DNA of 64,000 nucleotides from Limnomonas spitsbergensis (taxonomy: Eukaryota; Chlorophyta; Chlorophyceae; Chlamydomonadales). The first letter of the stretch is position 1; every line of letters starts with the position of its first letter. Under the pieces are notes generated by a model. That model ran no database searches and was not told the DNA's origin. It saw only the letters and a list, made by a program, of their open reading frames with translations. A program made the translations under genes and the position numbers. Below are positions 25,901 to 38,000 of this stretch, piece after piece. The stretch lies in the NCBI GenBank assembly GCA_037349105.1, contig JAYJMM010000123.1, positions 5,890,001 through 5,954,000 on the forward strand, in the 5' to 3' direction.

Positions 25901-28205
25901 CTCATGCGCCCCATGCCATGCTGTTTATATTGGGCTCCCACCAGGCCTCATACGCCCCATGTCATGCTGTTTATATTGGGCCCCCACCAGGCCTCATGCG
26001 CCCCATGCCATGCTGTTTATATTGGGCTCCCACCAGACCTCATGCGCCCCATGCCATGCTGTTTATATTGGGCTCCAACCAGACCTCATGCGCCCCATGC
26101 CATGCTGTTTATATTGGGCTCCCACCAGGCCTCATGCGCCCCATGCCATGCTGTTTATATTGGGCACCCACCAGGCCTCATGCGCCCCATGCCATGCATC
26201 GTCAGCAGACAACTCACTCAGCAACTGCAGGATGCGGGTGATGATGGACACGGGTCGACGGTCCCTGCAGGCGACAGTTCAGAGACTCAGAAGGCAGCCG
26301 GGGACCAGAGGGTGGGTCATGAGGCAGGGGGCAGGCTAGAGGATGGGTCAGGAGGCAGGGGGCAGGCTAGAGGGTCAGAGACTCAGGTAGGGGGCAGCCC
26401 AGAGAGTGGGTCATGAGGCAGGGGGCAGGCTAGAGGATGGGTCAGGAGGCAGGGGGCAGGCTAGAGGGTCAGAGACTCAGGTAGGGGGCAGCCCAGAGAG
26501 TGGGTCATGAGGCAGGGGGCAGGCTAGAGGATGGGTCAGGAGGCAGGGGGCAGGCTGGAGGGTCGGAGACTCAGCCAGGGGGCAGGCCAGGGGGCGGCCA
26601 GGGGGCAGGCCATGCGGCAGTGCAATATTGATGGCATCACCCTTTGTGCGGGTGATGATAGGCACGGGTCAGCAGTCACTGCGTAGGAAAAGAAAAGGTT
26701 TGAATTCGTGGAAGGGAGCGGTCAGGGGGCGGGTCATGGGGCAGGTTGGAGACTCACAGGGGTCTTGGGGGGGCAGGGGGCAGGCTAGAGGGTGGGTCAT
26801 GAGGCAGTTCAAGCTTGATGGCACCACCCTTTATGCACCGAAATCACATGCCAACTAACTCATTCAAGTCATCTGAGTTGTTGTTAGCCTCAATCATCAA
26901 TTTTGAATCCATTCATTATCTCCAGCAGACATGTTCACCAGTCATCAACATGTGTACGCTTGATTTTGTTGCTCCTGTCAGATTTCCTTCATCATTGAAA
27001 TTTGGTCTCATCCAATCCAATTTTCTTCGTTTGCTGGTTTCAACTTCAAACTGCCATGGTACGGCTTACTAGTGCGATCAGGCCCTTTTTAAATACACTG
27101 TAATGTTGGTGGCTGAGAAGATGCTAGCGAAACAAACCTCAACATGTCCTAAACCCCTACACCCTAAACAAACCTCAACATGTCCTAAACAACCTTCATG
27201 GCCCTCGGTCGCACACACACGCACGTGTGAGCTTTTCAGCAAGGGAGTTACTTCATTAGTAAAATGACGGCAGTGTGCGGGGCTATTTCCCCCCCTCCTA
27301 TGTTACAGGAACTAAACGACCAGCCCGCCCCTTTTGTTTAAGGGGGGAAATGCGATTTGGGTCCCAGACATACAGTCCAGTCCCACCTTGACAGTGTCCC
27401 TGCATCGACTGTCTGCTGTGCAATCCAGGGCACACGTCCGCACCCCATATGGCCATATGCTCTCCTTTGTGATGTCGAGTGCTCTGATGTGCGCCCATGC
27501 CCACACCTCAGGTCAGACCTCATGCTATTCATAAAAAGGGCTGGCGCATGGGCTCCCATGCGCCCCGTGCATGCAGGAGCCCTGCTCTGATGCCCGTCCA
27601 CCCCCCCTGCTCTGGTCTTTGGCAGTCCTGGATGAGCAACTAACCCACACCTCCTTCGCAGCCACCATAGATTCCCAGGCCATTCAATCTGGCCCGTGCG
27701 CTAGGCGGATCTTAGGGTGCGGTGTAACCGATCTCGGGTGCTGGGACAACCGATTTTCAACCCGGGTCGGACCTCACCAGTACGCTGCGATCGCCTCCGG
27801 GTCCCAAGTCAGGGGGAGCTGCTCCAAATCATCCTCTCCCCTCGCAATCTCTACCAGGTTCATGCGGACATCCTTGCCAGCGAAATCGCTGTCGTTTATG
27901 TTTGCACCGCGCAGTCCGGCCATGAGCGCGCCGAGCCGCTCGTCCTCCTCCATCTGCGCGCGCATGTCCTTGATCTGATTGGACATGTCGCTGACACGCA
28001 CGCGACCGGTGGCTTGCGCCTGCGCCAGCACCATGCGCTGGCTAACGATGGGCGAGCGGAGACCGCGGCTGGCCAGCAGGGCGGGGGCAGCGGGTTTCGG
28101 ATATGTCATGGCTCTGGAGCGCGTGCAACCCGGGCGCGCTGCGCTGTTACTGGAAGCCACGCCAGGTAGCTGAGATAGGTAGTAGAGGCCTGCGAAAGGA
28201 AACAT
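13953..28205 (-). CDS. ABC1K: ABC1/ADCK atypical kinase, plastid ABC1K6/7-like, complete
   Basis: Exons in transcript order: 28205-27778, 26264-26218, 25081-24981, 23823-23686, 23414-23328, 22790-22677, 20429-20359, 19551-19470, 19058-18819, 17816-17664, 16573-16426, 16099-15953, 14974-14402, 14236-13953. All are GT-AG and in phase, giving 870 codons plus stop. Family motifs in order: [17 protein letters not shown] (KxGQ motif, about residue 201), AAASLGQ (261-267), VAVKVQRP with the ATP-site lysine near 282, HSDPHPGN (412-419) and DFG (432-434). The long C-terminal half ([18 protein letters not shown], then [20 protein letters not shown] and a Gly/Ser-rich linker) matches land-plant ABC1K6/ABC1K7 proteins, which sit in plastid membranes/plastoglobules and affect prenylquinone and lipid metabolism. 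The N-terminus is Ala/Ser/Arg-rich, like a transit peptide. The start is uncertain: an acceptor (TTTCGCAG) sits just inside, so exon 1 may begin at 28189 after another upstream exon. Confidence 0.93.
14975..15952 (-). other. ABC1K intron with few repeats
   Basis: About 980 bp, AT-richer than the others. Short CAGGTGAGGTTTT-type units lie at 15020-15080. I see nothing else that can be named. Confidence 0.5.
16600..17663 (-). repeat. Diverged duplicates of two ABC1K exon edges
   Basis: The start of exon 16573-16426 and its upstream intron are copied near 16709-16790 (GATGTTCTTGACACCTCCCC) and more weakly near 17090-17130. Near 17470-17575 there is a copy of the end of exon 17816-17664 that still translates as [19 protein letters not shown], with several substitutions. 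Between 17170 and 17330 lie GATGTACAAGCCATGTA-type units. Confidence 0.7.
18420..18818 (-). repeat. Array derived from the donor of ABC1K exon 19058-18819
   Basis: On the gene strand the exon ends GGGCTCATG|GTGAGGGTTCAG. The following ~400 bp repeat this edge in diverged form (plus-strand CCCTGAACCCTCACCATG and AGCCCAAAGGGCTG words), with units of roughly 60 bp. Confidence 0.7.
19552..19900 (-). repeat. Acceptor-plus-exon-start array before ABC1K exon 19551-19470
   Basis: About eight copies of the plus-strand word CAGCTCCTCAAAGAACCTGC are spaced 35-60 bp apart. On the gene strand each reads GCAG|GTTCTTTGAGGAGCTG, the acceptor and first codons (FFEEL) of the exon that starts at 19551. Telomere-like AACCCTAA text separates them. 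Confidence 0.8.
20240..20358 (-). repeat. Duplicated donor edge of ABC1K exon 20429-20359
   Basis: The exon end and donor (plus-strand CACGCACCTCGTCGCCCACT) recur about 100 bp further into the intron near 20250-20280, each flanked by CTCCCTCCCTGCGTCACA. Confidence 0.75.
20460..22676 (-). repeat. 96-bp satellite (17 units) and its exon-derived ancestors
   Basis: Units of exactly 96 bp run from 20593 to about 22224 (TTGCAGCTGCC at 20593, 20689 and so on), nearly identical. A 60-bp repeat with CCAGGCTTGCATCTACTTGG precedes it at 20490-20590. Near 22500-22676 are intermediate copies of the end of exon 22790-22677: on the gene strand the exon ends CTTGGGGTGCAG|GTGGGCG, and the next copy reads CTTGGGGTGCAGTTGGGCG, a form shared with the satellite core. 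Because 96 is divisible by three, a 591-codon open frame runs through it; this is an artefact. Confidence 0.9.
23824..24660 (-). repeat. Minisatellite, GTGAGTGGTGGCAGT units
   Basis: About 840 bp of imperfect 12-15 bp units of AGTGAGTGGTGGCAGTG on the plus strand, starting right next to the acceptor of ABC1K exon 23823-23686. Confidence 0.85.
25300..25470 (-). repeat. Short repeat, GAGCATATACAGGCAGTACT units
   Basis: Four or five ~30-bp units with ACTGAACTGTACTGAGCATA words lie in an ABC1K intron. Confidence 0.6.
25700..26205 (-). repeat. 45-bp minisatellite, about 11 units
   Basis: Units contain CCACCAGGCCTCATGCGCCC and CATGCTGTTTATATTGGGC. The unit length is divisible by three, which explains the three open plus-strand frames of 170-240 codons here. 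Confidence 0.9.
26265..26700 (-). repeat. GGCAGGGGGCAGGCTAG repeats and an acceptor-edge copy
   Basis: Three long units (~110 bp) with GGGTCAGAGACTCAGGTAGG and GTGGGTCATGAGGCAGG run to about 26600. Near 26640-26690 a copy of the acceptor and start of exon 26264-26218 appears: plus-strand CGGGTGATGATAGGCACGGG against CGGGTGATGATGGACACGGG in the exon. Confidence 0.7.
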
Positions 28206-29088
28206 ACTAGTAATTGTAGGACATGGAGCTATGGTATAAGTTGGAAGGTAGGTTTCATCCTACTGTTGGAGGTGCCCTGCTCATGTGCTAGCTGGGTTTG
28301 CAGCGATTAAAAAGTTGCGTGTAAAGGTGGATGCAATGTGATGTAGTGTGGTGTAGGAGCATGCTCGAACGACATGGATGCATGCCATCCATACAACGGG
28401 AGGGTTTCCTCTCGGCTGGGAGCAGCCACTAGTGAGTGGGGTGGGCATTGACGGTGTGGCTGAAATTCCATGCGCGTGGTTGTCCTTGACATAGCGATGG
28501 TATCCATTTCACAGCGTTCGAGACGCATGCGACATGCCTCGCACGACCGTTGGAGTCATCGACCTAACCGGACCGCAAGTGAGGAGGGGCGACCCCGCGA
28601 CCTACCCATTGTTGATGGGACTGGGCACGTGGAGGTAACTGATATAGGGAAGAGCGAGGGGTGCTGGTTGGGCAGCTCCTGGCTTGGTGGCTATGTGAAC
28701 TTTGTGTATGCGATGTCAAGCTGGGGTAGGTTCAAGCTCGCCGGGTCTCAGTTTTCCAGCGACGAAAGGTGCGCCTGTCAGGATTGCTGCAGCTTGAACT
28801 AAGCGAGCGTGATAGATTCGCGACTGTCAGAACGCGGAGGTGTTCAAGGATGGCGCATGTGAATTCTATGGTCAGGAATTGATGGCCAGGGTTCGATTTG
28901 AAAGTGTGGGTACGAGTGTGGGCCAGGGTGTGAACTGTTCGGGGAGCCCAGGGTGTGCAGGTAGGCCGCTCTGGGCGCTGCATCACGCATCCCCTGCGCA
29001 CAGACTACGCGACGCGCACTATAATACCATACAGTTGACTTGAGATCGAACCCAACGCTGAACTCCGCGTTTTGTTCGAAGACGCGCG
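28206..29088. promoter_or_regulatory. Divergent promoter region between ABC1K and WDR75
   Basis: About 880 bp separate the two outward-facing start regions, so both promoters must lie here. A TATAATA word at 29020-29026 is about 65 bp upstream of the WDR75 ATG and could be a TATA element. The region is almost free of tandem repeats, unlike the introns. A further 5' exon of ABC1K may also lie in it. Confidence 0.45.
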
Positions 29089-32000
29089 ATGGCGACCTGC
29101 GGCGGCCAGCTCTCCCGGGGCGTTGTGTTCTCGCACGACGCGAAGCTCATTCTGTCGCCGTGTGGTCAGCAAATCAAAATCATCAGCGCGCTGACGGGCG
29201 AGCTCGCGGGCGTGCTCGATGGCCACGACGCCGACATCACCTGTCTCGCCCTGAACCCCAAGCAGGCGGGCCAGGTGCGCGAGCGTCATGCACCCCGCCC
29301 CCATCATCGGACGCACACACAAAACTAAGCAAGGAAGACGAACTCCGTTGCAAACCCTCCCCTGCCCTCCATGCCACACACACACACACACACACAAACG
29401 TCCTCCCTCCCCAACTGTGCCCTCCATGGGCAACGTAACCACTTGACCATGGGGCCCCTCTTTGCCCTGCTCTTCCGGGGGGCCCTCATGTGCACACTCA
29501 GGTGCCCTTCGGCCTAATCCACATCCACGTACAGCACCGCCGTTGCATCCCCTCCCCTCAGCTGAAACACTCACGTCCCCCTCTTCATTCCCTCATTCCT
29601 TGCTAGTCGCGACAAATCCTTGCAGCCGCTGCCTGCCCTGCTGCTGGCTGGCCCGCATGGGTTATCTCTTCCGACCTCAGGCCTCATCCAAATTAAAGGA
29701 CTGCACAGCAGCTGCATCCCCCCTCCAAGCTGAAGCACTCACGTCCTTTCCCCTTCCTTGCCATCCTTTAATACTCATCTCTACCTGTCATGACCATGCG
29801 GCCATCCTCTGCCCTCATCTGCCGGGGCCGACAGGTATACTCTGCATCCAAGGACGGCACAATCAAGCTGTGGGACTACGGTAGCTTGGAGTGTATCAAG
29901 ACGTTACCAATCAAAGAGACCGTCAGGGGCATGGTGAGGGAGGAGGGGTGGGCATGATAAGGGAGGAGGGGGGGCATGATGAGGGAGGAGGGGGGCATGA
30001 TGAGGGAGGAGGACGGGCATGATGAGGGAGGAGGGGGGGCATGATGAGGGAGGAGGGGGGCATGATGAGGGAGGAGGAGGGGCATGATGAGGGAGGAGGG
30101 GTGGGCATGATGAGGGAGGAGGGGGGCATAATGAGGGAAGAGGGGGGGCATGATGAGGGAGGAGGGGGGCATGATGAGGCAGGAGGGGTGGGCATGATGA
30201 GGGAGGAGAGGGCATGGTGAGGGAGGAGAGGGGGCATGGTGAGGGAGGAGGCGGGGCATGGTGGGGGAGGAGGGGGAGCATGTTGAGGGAGGAGGGGGCA
30301 TGTTGAGGGAAGAGGGGGCATGATTAGGGAGGAGGGGGGGGCATGGTGAGTGAGGAGGAGGGCATGGTGAGGGAGGAGGGGGGCATGGTGGGGGAGGAGG
30401 GGGAGCATGATGAGGGAAGAGGGGGGGCATGATGAGGGAAGAGGGGGCATGATTAGGGAGGAGGGGGGGCATGGTGAGTGAGGAGGAGGGCATGGTGAGG
30501 AAGGAGGGGGGGCATGGTGAGGGAGGAGGAGGGCATGGTGAGGGAGGAGGGGGGGCATGGTGAGTGAGGAGGAGGGGCATGATGCGGGAGGAGGGGGGAC
30601 ATGATGAGGGAGGAGGGGGCATGGTGAGTGAGGAGGGGGGGCATGATGAGGGAGGAGGGGGGCATGGTGAGGGAGGAGGAGGGCATGGTGGGGGAGGAGG
30701 GGGGCATGGTGAGGGAGGAGGAGGGGCATGATGAGGGAAGAGGGGGCATGATTAGGGAGGAGGGGGGGCATGGTGAGGGAGGAGGAGGGCATGGTGAGGG
30801 AGGAGGGGGGGCATGGTGAGTGAGGAGGAGGGGCATGATGCGGGAGGAGGGGGGACATGATGAGGGAGGAGGGGGCATGGTGAGTGAGGAGGGGGGGCAT
30901 GATGAGGGAGGAGGGGGGCATGGTGAGGGAGGAGGGGGGGCATGTAGAGGGAGGAGGAGAGACATTGTGAGGGAGGAGGAGGGGCATGGTGAGGGAGGAG
31001 GAGGGGCATGATGCGGGAGGAGGGGGGGCATGGTGAGGGAGGAGGGGGCATGATGAGGGAGGAGGAGGGGCATGATGAGGGAGGAGGGGGGGCATGGTTA
31101 GGGAGGAGGGGGGCATGATGAGGGATGAGGGGGGGCATGGTGAGTGAGGAGGGGGGGCATGGTGAGGGAGGATGGGGCATGGTGAGGGAGGAGGGGACAT
31201 GGTGAGGGAGGAGGGGGGCATGATGAGAAAGGAGGGAGGCGTGGTGAGGGAAGAGGGGGGGCATGATGAGGGAGGAGGGGGGGCATGGTGAGGGAGGAGG
31301 GCGGGCATGGTGAGGGAGGAGGGGGGGCATGGTGTGGGAGGAGGGGGGGCATGATGACGGAGGAGGGGGGCATGGTGTGGGAGAAGGGGGGCATGGTGAG
31401 GGAGGAGGGGGGCATGGTGAGGGAGGAGGGGGGCATGATGAGGGAGGAGGGGGGGCATGGTGAGGGGGAGGGGGGCATGGTGAGGGAGGAGGGGGGCATG
31501 GTGAGGGAGGAGGGGGGCATGGTGAGGGAGGAGGGGGGCATGATGAGGGAGGAGGGGGGGCATGATGAGGAAGGAGGGGGAATGGTGAGGGAGGAGGGGG
31601 CATGGTGAGGGAGGAGGGGGGGCATGGTGAGAAAGGAGGGGGGCATGATGAGGGAGGAGGGGGGCATGATGAGGGAGGAGGAGGGGCATGATGAGGGAGG
31701 AGGGGTGGGCATGATGAGGGAGGAGGGGGGCATGATGAGGGAAGAGGGGGGGCATGATGAGGTAGGAGGGGGGCATGATGAGGGAGGAGGGGGCATGGTG
31801 AGGGAGGAGGGGGGCATGATGAGGGAGGAGGGGGGCATGGTGAGGGAGGAGGGGGGCATGGTGAGGGAGGAGGGGTGGGCATGGTGAGGGAGGAGGGGGA
31901 CATGGTGAGGGAGGAGGGGGGCATGATGAGTTAGTAGGCCGTAAAGAGGCCGACGGGGGTCAAACCTTGACCAGGGGGTGGTTGAGGGTTGAGGGCGAAT

Positions 32001-35000
32001 GGAGGGGGAGTTGGAGACGTCTGTTGCCGGGAGGATGAGCGGGGTGGTGGCTGGGGCGCGGAAGGGGGGGAGGGCAGAAGACGGGCGGGGGCAGCCAATA
32101 GATGGGGAATGGGGGCAGGGGGAGACGAGAAGTTTAGGGGGGGACGGTGGTAGAGGTTCATTGGAGTGAGGGTGGAAATCAGGATATGAGCACTCTATAA
32201 AAGAAAATACAAATGCTGGTAGGTTCATCTACCGTCAAGTCTTTGTTCACTTCCTTTCGGGAAAAAAAAATTTGAGACAGTCAGGCGAGTGTATATATCA
32301 AGGGAAAAGCATTATGTAGAAATTAAGGGGCATCAGTATAGCTTCACCTATCCAAACAAAATGTTTGTGTTTCCTTTGAAAGCGACATGCCCAGTATAAC
32401 TTGGGATGAATGGGATGTGTGGGTGGTGTGTATGGCGGCGAGAGCCAGGTTGTTCCGGGGGCGAGGGTTTGGGAGAGGGTGGGGAGGAGGAGACGTGTTC
32501 TGCAGATATACCTGTCGTGTGCGAGGGGTGTGTTCGGTGTGCGATCTGTGTGTGCATGTATGTGTGGTGTGGGTATGGAGAGAGGGTGGGGAGGAGGAGA
32601 CGTGTTCTGCAGATATACCTGTGGCATGCGAGGGGGGCGGGCGGTGTGCAGTGTGTTTGTGTATGTACGTGTGGCGTGGGTATGGAGAGAGGGTGGGGAG
32701 GAGGAGACGTGCTATGAGGATATACCCGTGGCATGCGAGGGGGGCGGGCGGTGTGCAGTGTGTGTGTGTATGTACGTGTGGCGTGGGTATGGAGAGAGGG
32801 TGGGGAGGAGGAGACGTGCTATGAGGATATACCCGTGGCATGCGAGGGGGGCGGGCGGTGTGCAGTGTGTGTGTGTATGTACGTGTGGCGTGGGTATGGA
32901 GAGAGAGTTGGGAGGATGAGGGGTGTGGTAAGAAAGAAAGAAGGCTACGCCACATGGGAGGCGTGAGAGTTCAGGGAACAGCGCTGCCTTGCCGAAGCCA
33001 CGTCCGTGCCATGACTGTGTGTGGTAAGGATACCTGTGGTGTGCAAGGGGGGTGGGCAGTGTGCGGTGTGTGTGGTGGTGGTGGGGGAGAGGGGATGGAG
33101 ACCTTTGAATGCCACCCGGACGGTGTGCAAGGGGGTGGGCAGTGTGCGCTTGGTGTGGGGGGGGGGGGGGGCGGGATGGAGACATTCGTATACTACCTGA
33201 ACGGCGTGTCATTCTATGGCCCAGCTTGCAGCCTGAGCGAGCCAGACAAAATGAACATGATCCTTTAGCAGGAACGTCATCCTCCCCCCTCCTCCCCCCA
33301 GCTCCCATGGTAGGTGCAAGAGTTTCACCCCCCGCCTCCACCCCTGCCTCCTCTCTCCCCGCTTAAGCATGATCGGATCCTTTAGCAGGAACATATCCCT
33401 TCCCCCACATCCTACCCGTTCCCTCTCAGTTGCAGAAGTGTCAACCCCCGCTCGCTCACACATATGATCCTTAAGCAAAAACATTAATACCCCCCCCGCC
33501 TCCTATCCGCTCCCCTCTCGTATGCAGGAGTGTACCCCTCCCGACCCCCCCCCCCCGCCTCCTATCCGCTCCCCTCTCGTATGCAGGAGTGTACCCCTCC
33601 CGACCCCCCCCCCCGCCTCCTATCCGCTCCCCTCTCGTATGCAGGAGTGTACCCCTCCCGACCCCCCCCCCCCCGCCTCCTATCCGCTCCCCTCTCGTAT
33701 GCAGGAGTGTACCCCTCCCGACCCCCCCCCCCGCCTCCTATCCGCTCCCCTCTCGTATGCAGGAGTGTACCCCTCCCGACCCCCCCCCCGCCTCCTATCC
33801 GCTCCCCTCTCGTATGCAGGAGTATACCCCTCCCGACCCCCCCCCCCGCCTCCTATCCGCTCCCCTCTCGTATGCAGGAGTGTACCCCTCCCGACCCCCC
33901 CCCCCCCGCCTCCTATCCGCTCCCCTCTCGTATGCAGGAGTGTACCCCTCCCGACCCCCCCCCGCCTCCTATCCGCTCCCCTCTCGTATGCAGGAGTGTA
34001 CCCCTCCCGACCCCCCCCCCGCCTCCTATCCGCTCCCCTCTCGTATGCAGGAGTATACCCCTCCCGACCCCCCCCCCCGCCTCCTATCCGCTCCCCTCTC
34101 GTATGCAGGAGTGTACCCCTCCCGACCCCCCCCCGCCTCCTATCCGCTCCCCTGTCGTATGCAGGAGTGTACCCCTCCCGACCCCCCCCCGCCTCTTCCC
34201 CCCTCCCCCACCCCCACCTGCTCAAACATGATACGACCTTCAAGCACAAACGTCACCCTCTTCCCGCCCGCCCACCAGCCCGAACGTCACCCTCCGCCCG
34301 CCCGCCCGCCTCCCCGCCCGCCCGCAGGTGATAAGCGGGGACCTCCAAGTCGCGTACCTCTCCATCGACTGGCACGACGGCGCTGTCGGTCGCGTGATCA
34401 CCTACGACCTCACCCGCGGCAAGGCCGGGCGCACTGCCATGAAGACCAGCGCCTCGCGGCCGCTGTACTGCAACGGCGCGAGCACGGGGTCGAGCCACGC
34501 GCAGACGTTTGTCGCCACGTTCGACAAACATTCTCTGTTTGTGTGGCGAGTGGGCGAGGAGGTGTACCAGCCGCTCAACCTGCACCACACCAAGCCGTAC
34601 ACGGTAGGGTGTAGGTTTTTGGTTGGTGGTCTCTCTCAACCCTAAATCTAAACCACACCAAGCCGTACACGGTGCGGTTAAGGTTGGTGGTCTCTCTCCG
34701 GTGTAGGGTTTAGGGTTGGTGGTCTCTCTCCGGTGTAGGGTTTAGGGTTGGTGGTCTCTCTCCGGTGTAGGGTTTAGGGTTGGTGGTCTCTCTCCGGTGT
34801 AGGGTTTAGGGTTGGTGGTCTCTCTCCGGTGTAGGGTTTAGGGTTGGTGGTCTCTCTCCGGTGTAGGGTTTAGGGTTGGTGGTCTCTCTCCGGTGTAGGG
34901 TTTAGGGTTGGTGGTCTCTCTCCGGTGTAGGGTTTAGGGTTGGTGGTCTCTCTCCGGTGTAGGGTTTAGGGTTGGTGGTAACTCTCCGGTGTAGAGTTTA

Positions 35001-38000
35001 GGGTTGGTGGTCTCTCTCCGGTGTAGGGTTTAGGGTTGGTGGTCTCTCTCCGGTGTAGGGTTTAGGGTTGGTGGTCTCTCTCCGGTGTAGGGTTTAGGGT
35101 TGGTGGTAACTCTCCGGTGTAGGGTTTAGGGTTGGTGGTAACTCTCCGGTTTAGATTTTTTCTTCTCTCCCGTTCACTTTGCCTGGCTCTTTCACAGAAG
35201 ACTTTGGGTGCGTGCGTTTACTTTGTAACAAGGACTCCAAGCCGGAGGGGGGAGGTAGGGGGTAGTGGGTAGGGTTTAGATTGTTTATCTCCGCACAAAT
35301 TCTTTAAGCACAGCGCTCCAAAGGGCAGGCCCTTGAACCATGCTGCTCACGTCATCTATTCAGCGCACTCCATGTTAATATATTTATATATATAATAATA
35401 CAGGGTATGCACTAAATATGCACTACCGGTATGTATACACTTAACCCAGTATAAAGGTATATGCAATACCGCACATATGCATTAAGTATGCACTACGTAG
35501 CACCCCTGCCAGGATCCTCTCCCATTCCTTTCGCTGTCCTGATGTTTTTTTGTCTTCCCTCCCATGCAAAGCCCTTGACACAAACCCTGGACCCTAAACC
35601 CTAAACCCTGCACTGCACTGCCCCCCCCCCACGCAGTGTGTGGCCATCAGCGCCGACGAGACCATGATCGCAGCGGGTGACGCGAGTGGGCGGATCCAGA
35701 TCTGGCGCAACTTCGGATCACACGTGCCCCAGATCCGCCGCGAGGGCACCCTGCACTCGGTGGGTCCCCGGCCCCCGTGGCTTTGGCCGTTGGCTGGATG
35801 TGTCGTGGTCGTTGTTTTGACCTACCGCAGGGGCTGCGCAGGACACGTGTGCCTCAAAGACTGATACTTGGGTCCTGTGTTGTTTTTGCTTGCTTTCGGA
35901 ATCGTGGTGGTCGACAGTGTAGTTCTCTTTTGAGTTATTTTCTGTGAAGGTTGATCCTCACTCGTGCCAATGAATAGTGCACATCTATAAACCAGGTGTT
36001 AGACTGCCCATACCTCTCCATCTGATCTCTCTTATTTTTGGGAACCAGGTATTGAAATAAGTTTATATTAATAATTTTAAATACGATTAAATACGGTGAG
36101 TTCATTTTTGTACACTGGGAACCCGGTATCAAAATAAGTTTGAATACATTTATTTTCATAATATTTAATGAGGGTAATTTTCTTCGTAAACGTGACTGCT
36201 TCCTAGTGTCGTTTTTAAACCGGTTGATAAAAAACTTCGAACCCTGCATGTTCAGCGTTGTGCAAATCCCTCCTTTATGGGTTTAGAATTAGTCCGACCT
36301 CTCTCTTCTCAATGAACCTTGTCCGTTTCATTCATTTAAAAACCGCCAGTGTTTCTTCTTGTCCTGAATCTAAAACGCACCCTAAAATCTAAAATGCATC
36401 CTAAAATGTATGTATTGAATCGATGTGTTGTTCGACCCCTCTGCAGGGCAAGCACCACGCAGACCCTTCGCAGCTGAGACCCACGACGGTCCACTGGCAC
36501 GCATCCGCAGTCGGCTGCCTCACCTTCAGCCGAGACGGAACCTACCTCTTCTCCGGCGGGCGCGAAGGCGTGCTGGTCATGTGGCAGGTCGAGAACGGCG
36601 GCCAAAACTTCCTGCCACGGTGCGTTTTAATGTTTAGGGTGTAGGGTTTAAATCTTAAGGGTTCAGCGTTTCAATGTTTAGGGCTTGAATTTCAATGTTT
36701 TTGTCTCAACGGGTTTCAATCTCCTCAGCCCTGAAAAACCTAAACACTTATCTCCTCAGCCCGAATCTCCTCAGCCCTGAAAACCCTGCGCTGCGCTGCC
36801 CCCGGCCCTCGCACAGCGCTGCTCCTGAGCTCCACGGACCCTGGTGCCCTTACTGACCTGCAAAACCCTAAACCCTGAAAACCGAACCCTGACCCTGAAC
36901 CCTGCCCCTCAGACTGGGAGGTACCCTGACTGCGTTGCTACCATGCCCCACGAACCCTGTTGCCTTAATTGACCTGCAAAACTCTTAACCCTGAAACCTG
37001 AACCCTGACCCTGAACCCTGCCCCTTAGACTGGGAGGTCCTCTGACTGTGCTGCTCCCGAGCCCCACGAACCCTGACCCTGAACCCTGCCCCTTAGACTG
37101 GGAGGTCCTCTGACTGCGCTGCTCCCGAGCCCCACGAACCCTGACCCTGAACCCTGCCCCCCAGACTGGGAGGTCCCCTGACTGCGCTGCTCCCGAGCCC
37201 CACGGATCCCGCCAAGTACCTGATCTGCCAGGCAGACAACACGCTGAGGATGGTCAACACCGCCAGCATGAAGGTGAGCAGGGGCAGGCCCAACACGTGT
37301 GGCAGACCGGACACGCTAGGCAGGCGCGACACGTGAGGCAGGCTTGACACATGAGACCGGCCCGACACGTGAGGCAGGCCCGAAGCACAAGGTACTCAAG
37401 TAAGCCCAGCATGCACAACAGCCCGGGCACATGCATGGCAGGCCCAGCAGACCCAACGTGCACAGCAGGCCAGGCAGGCGTGGCAGGCCAGGCAGGCCCA
37501 ACATGCACAGCAGGCCAGGCAGGCCCAATATGCGTGGCAGGCCAGGCAGGCCCAACATGCGTGGCAGGCCAGGCAGGCCCAACATGCACAGCAGGCCAGG
37601 CAGGCTCAACATGCGTGGCAGGCCAGGCAGGCCCAACATGCGTGGCAGGCCAGGCAGGCCCAACATGCACAGCAGGCCAGACAGGCCCAACATGCGTGGC
37701 AGGCCAGGCAGGCCCAACATGCACAGCAGGCCAGACAGGCCCAACATGCGTGGCAGACCAGACAGGCCCAACATGCACAACAGGCCAGGCAGGCCCAACA
37801 TGCACAGCATGCCAGGCAGGCCCAACATGCACAGCAGGCCAGGCAGGCCCAACATGCGTGACAGGCCAGACAGGCCCAACATGCACAGCAGGCCAGGCAG
37901 GCCCAACATGCGTGGCAGGCCAGGCAGGCCCAACATGCACAGCAGGCCAGGCAGGCCCAACATGCGTGGCAGGCCAGGCAGGCCCAACATGCGTGACATG

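Noticed and set aside
29876..32228. Pro/Ser-rich minus-strand frames up to 617 codons, resembling cell-wall proteins
   Set aside because: They are the antisense of the donor-derived ~24-bp array in WDR75 intron 2, with no signal peptide and no non-repetitive part.
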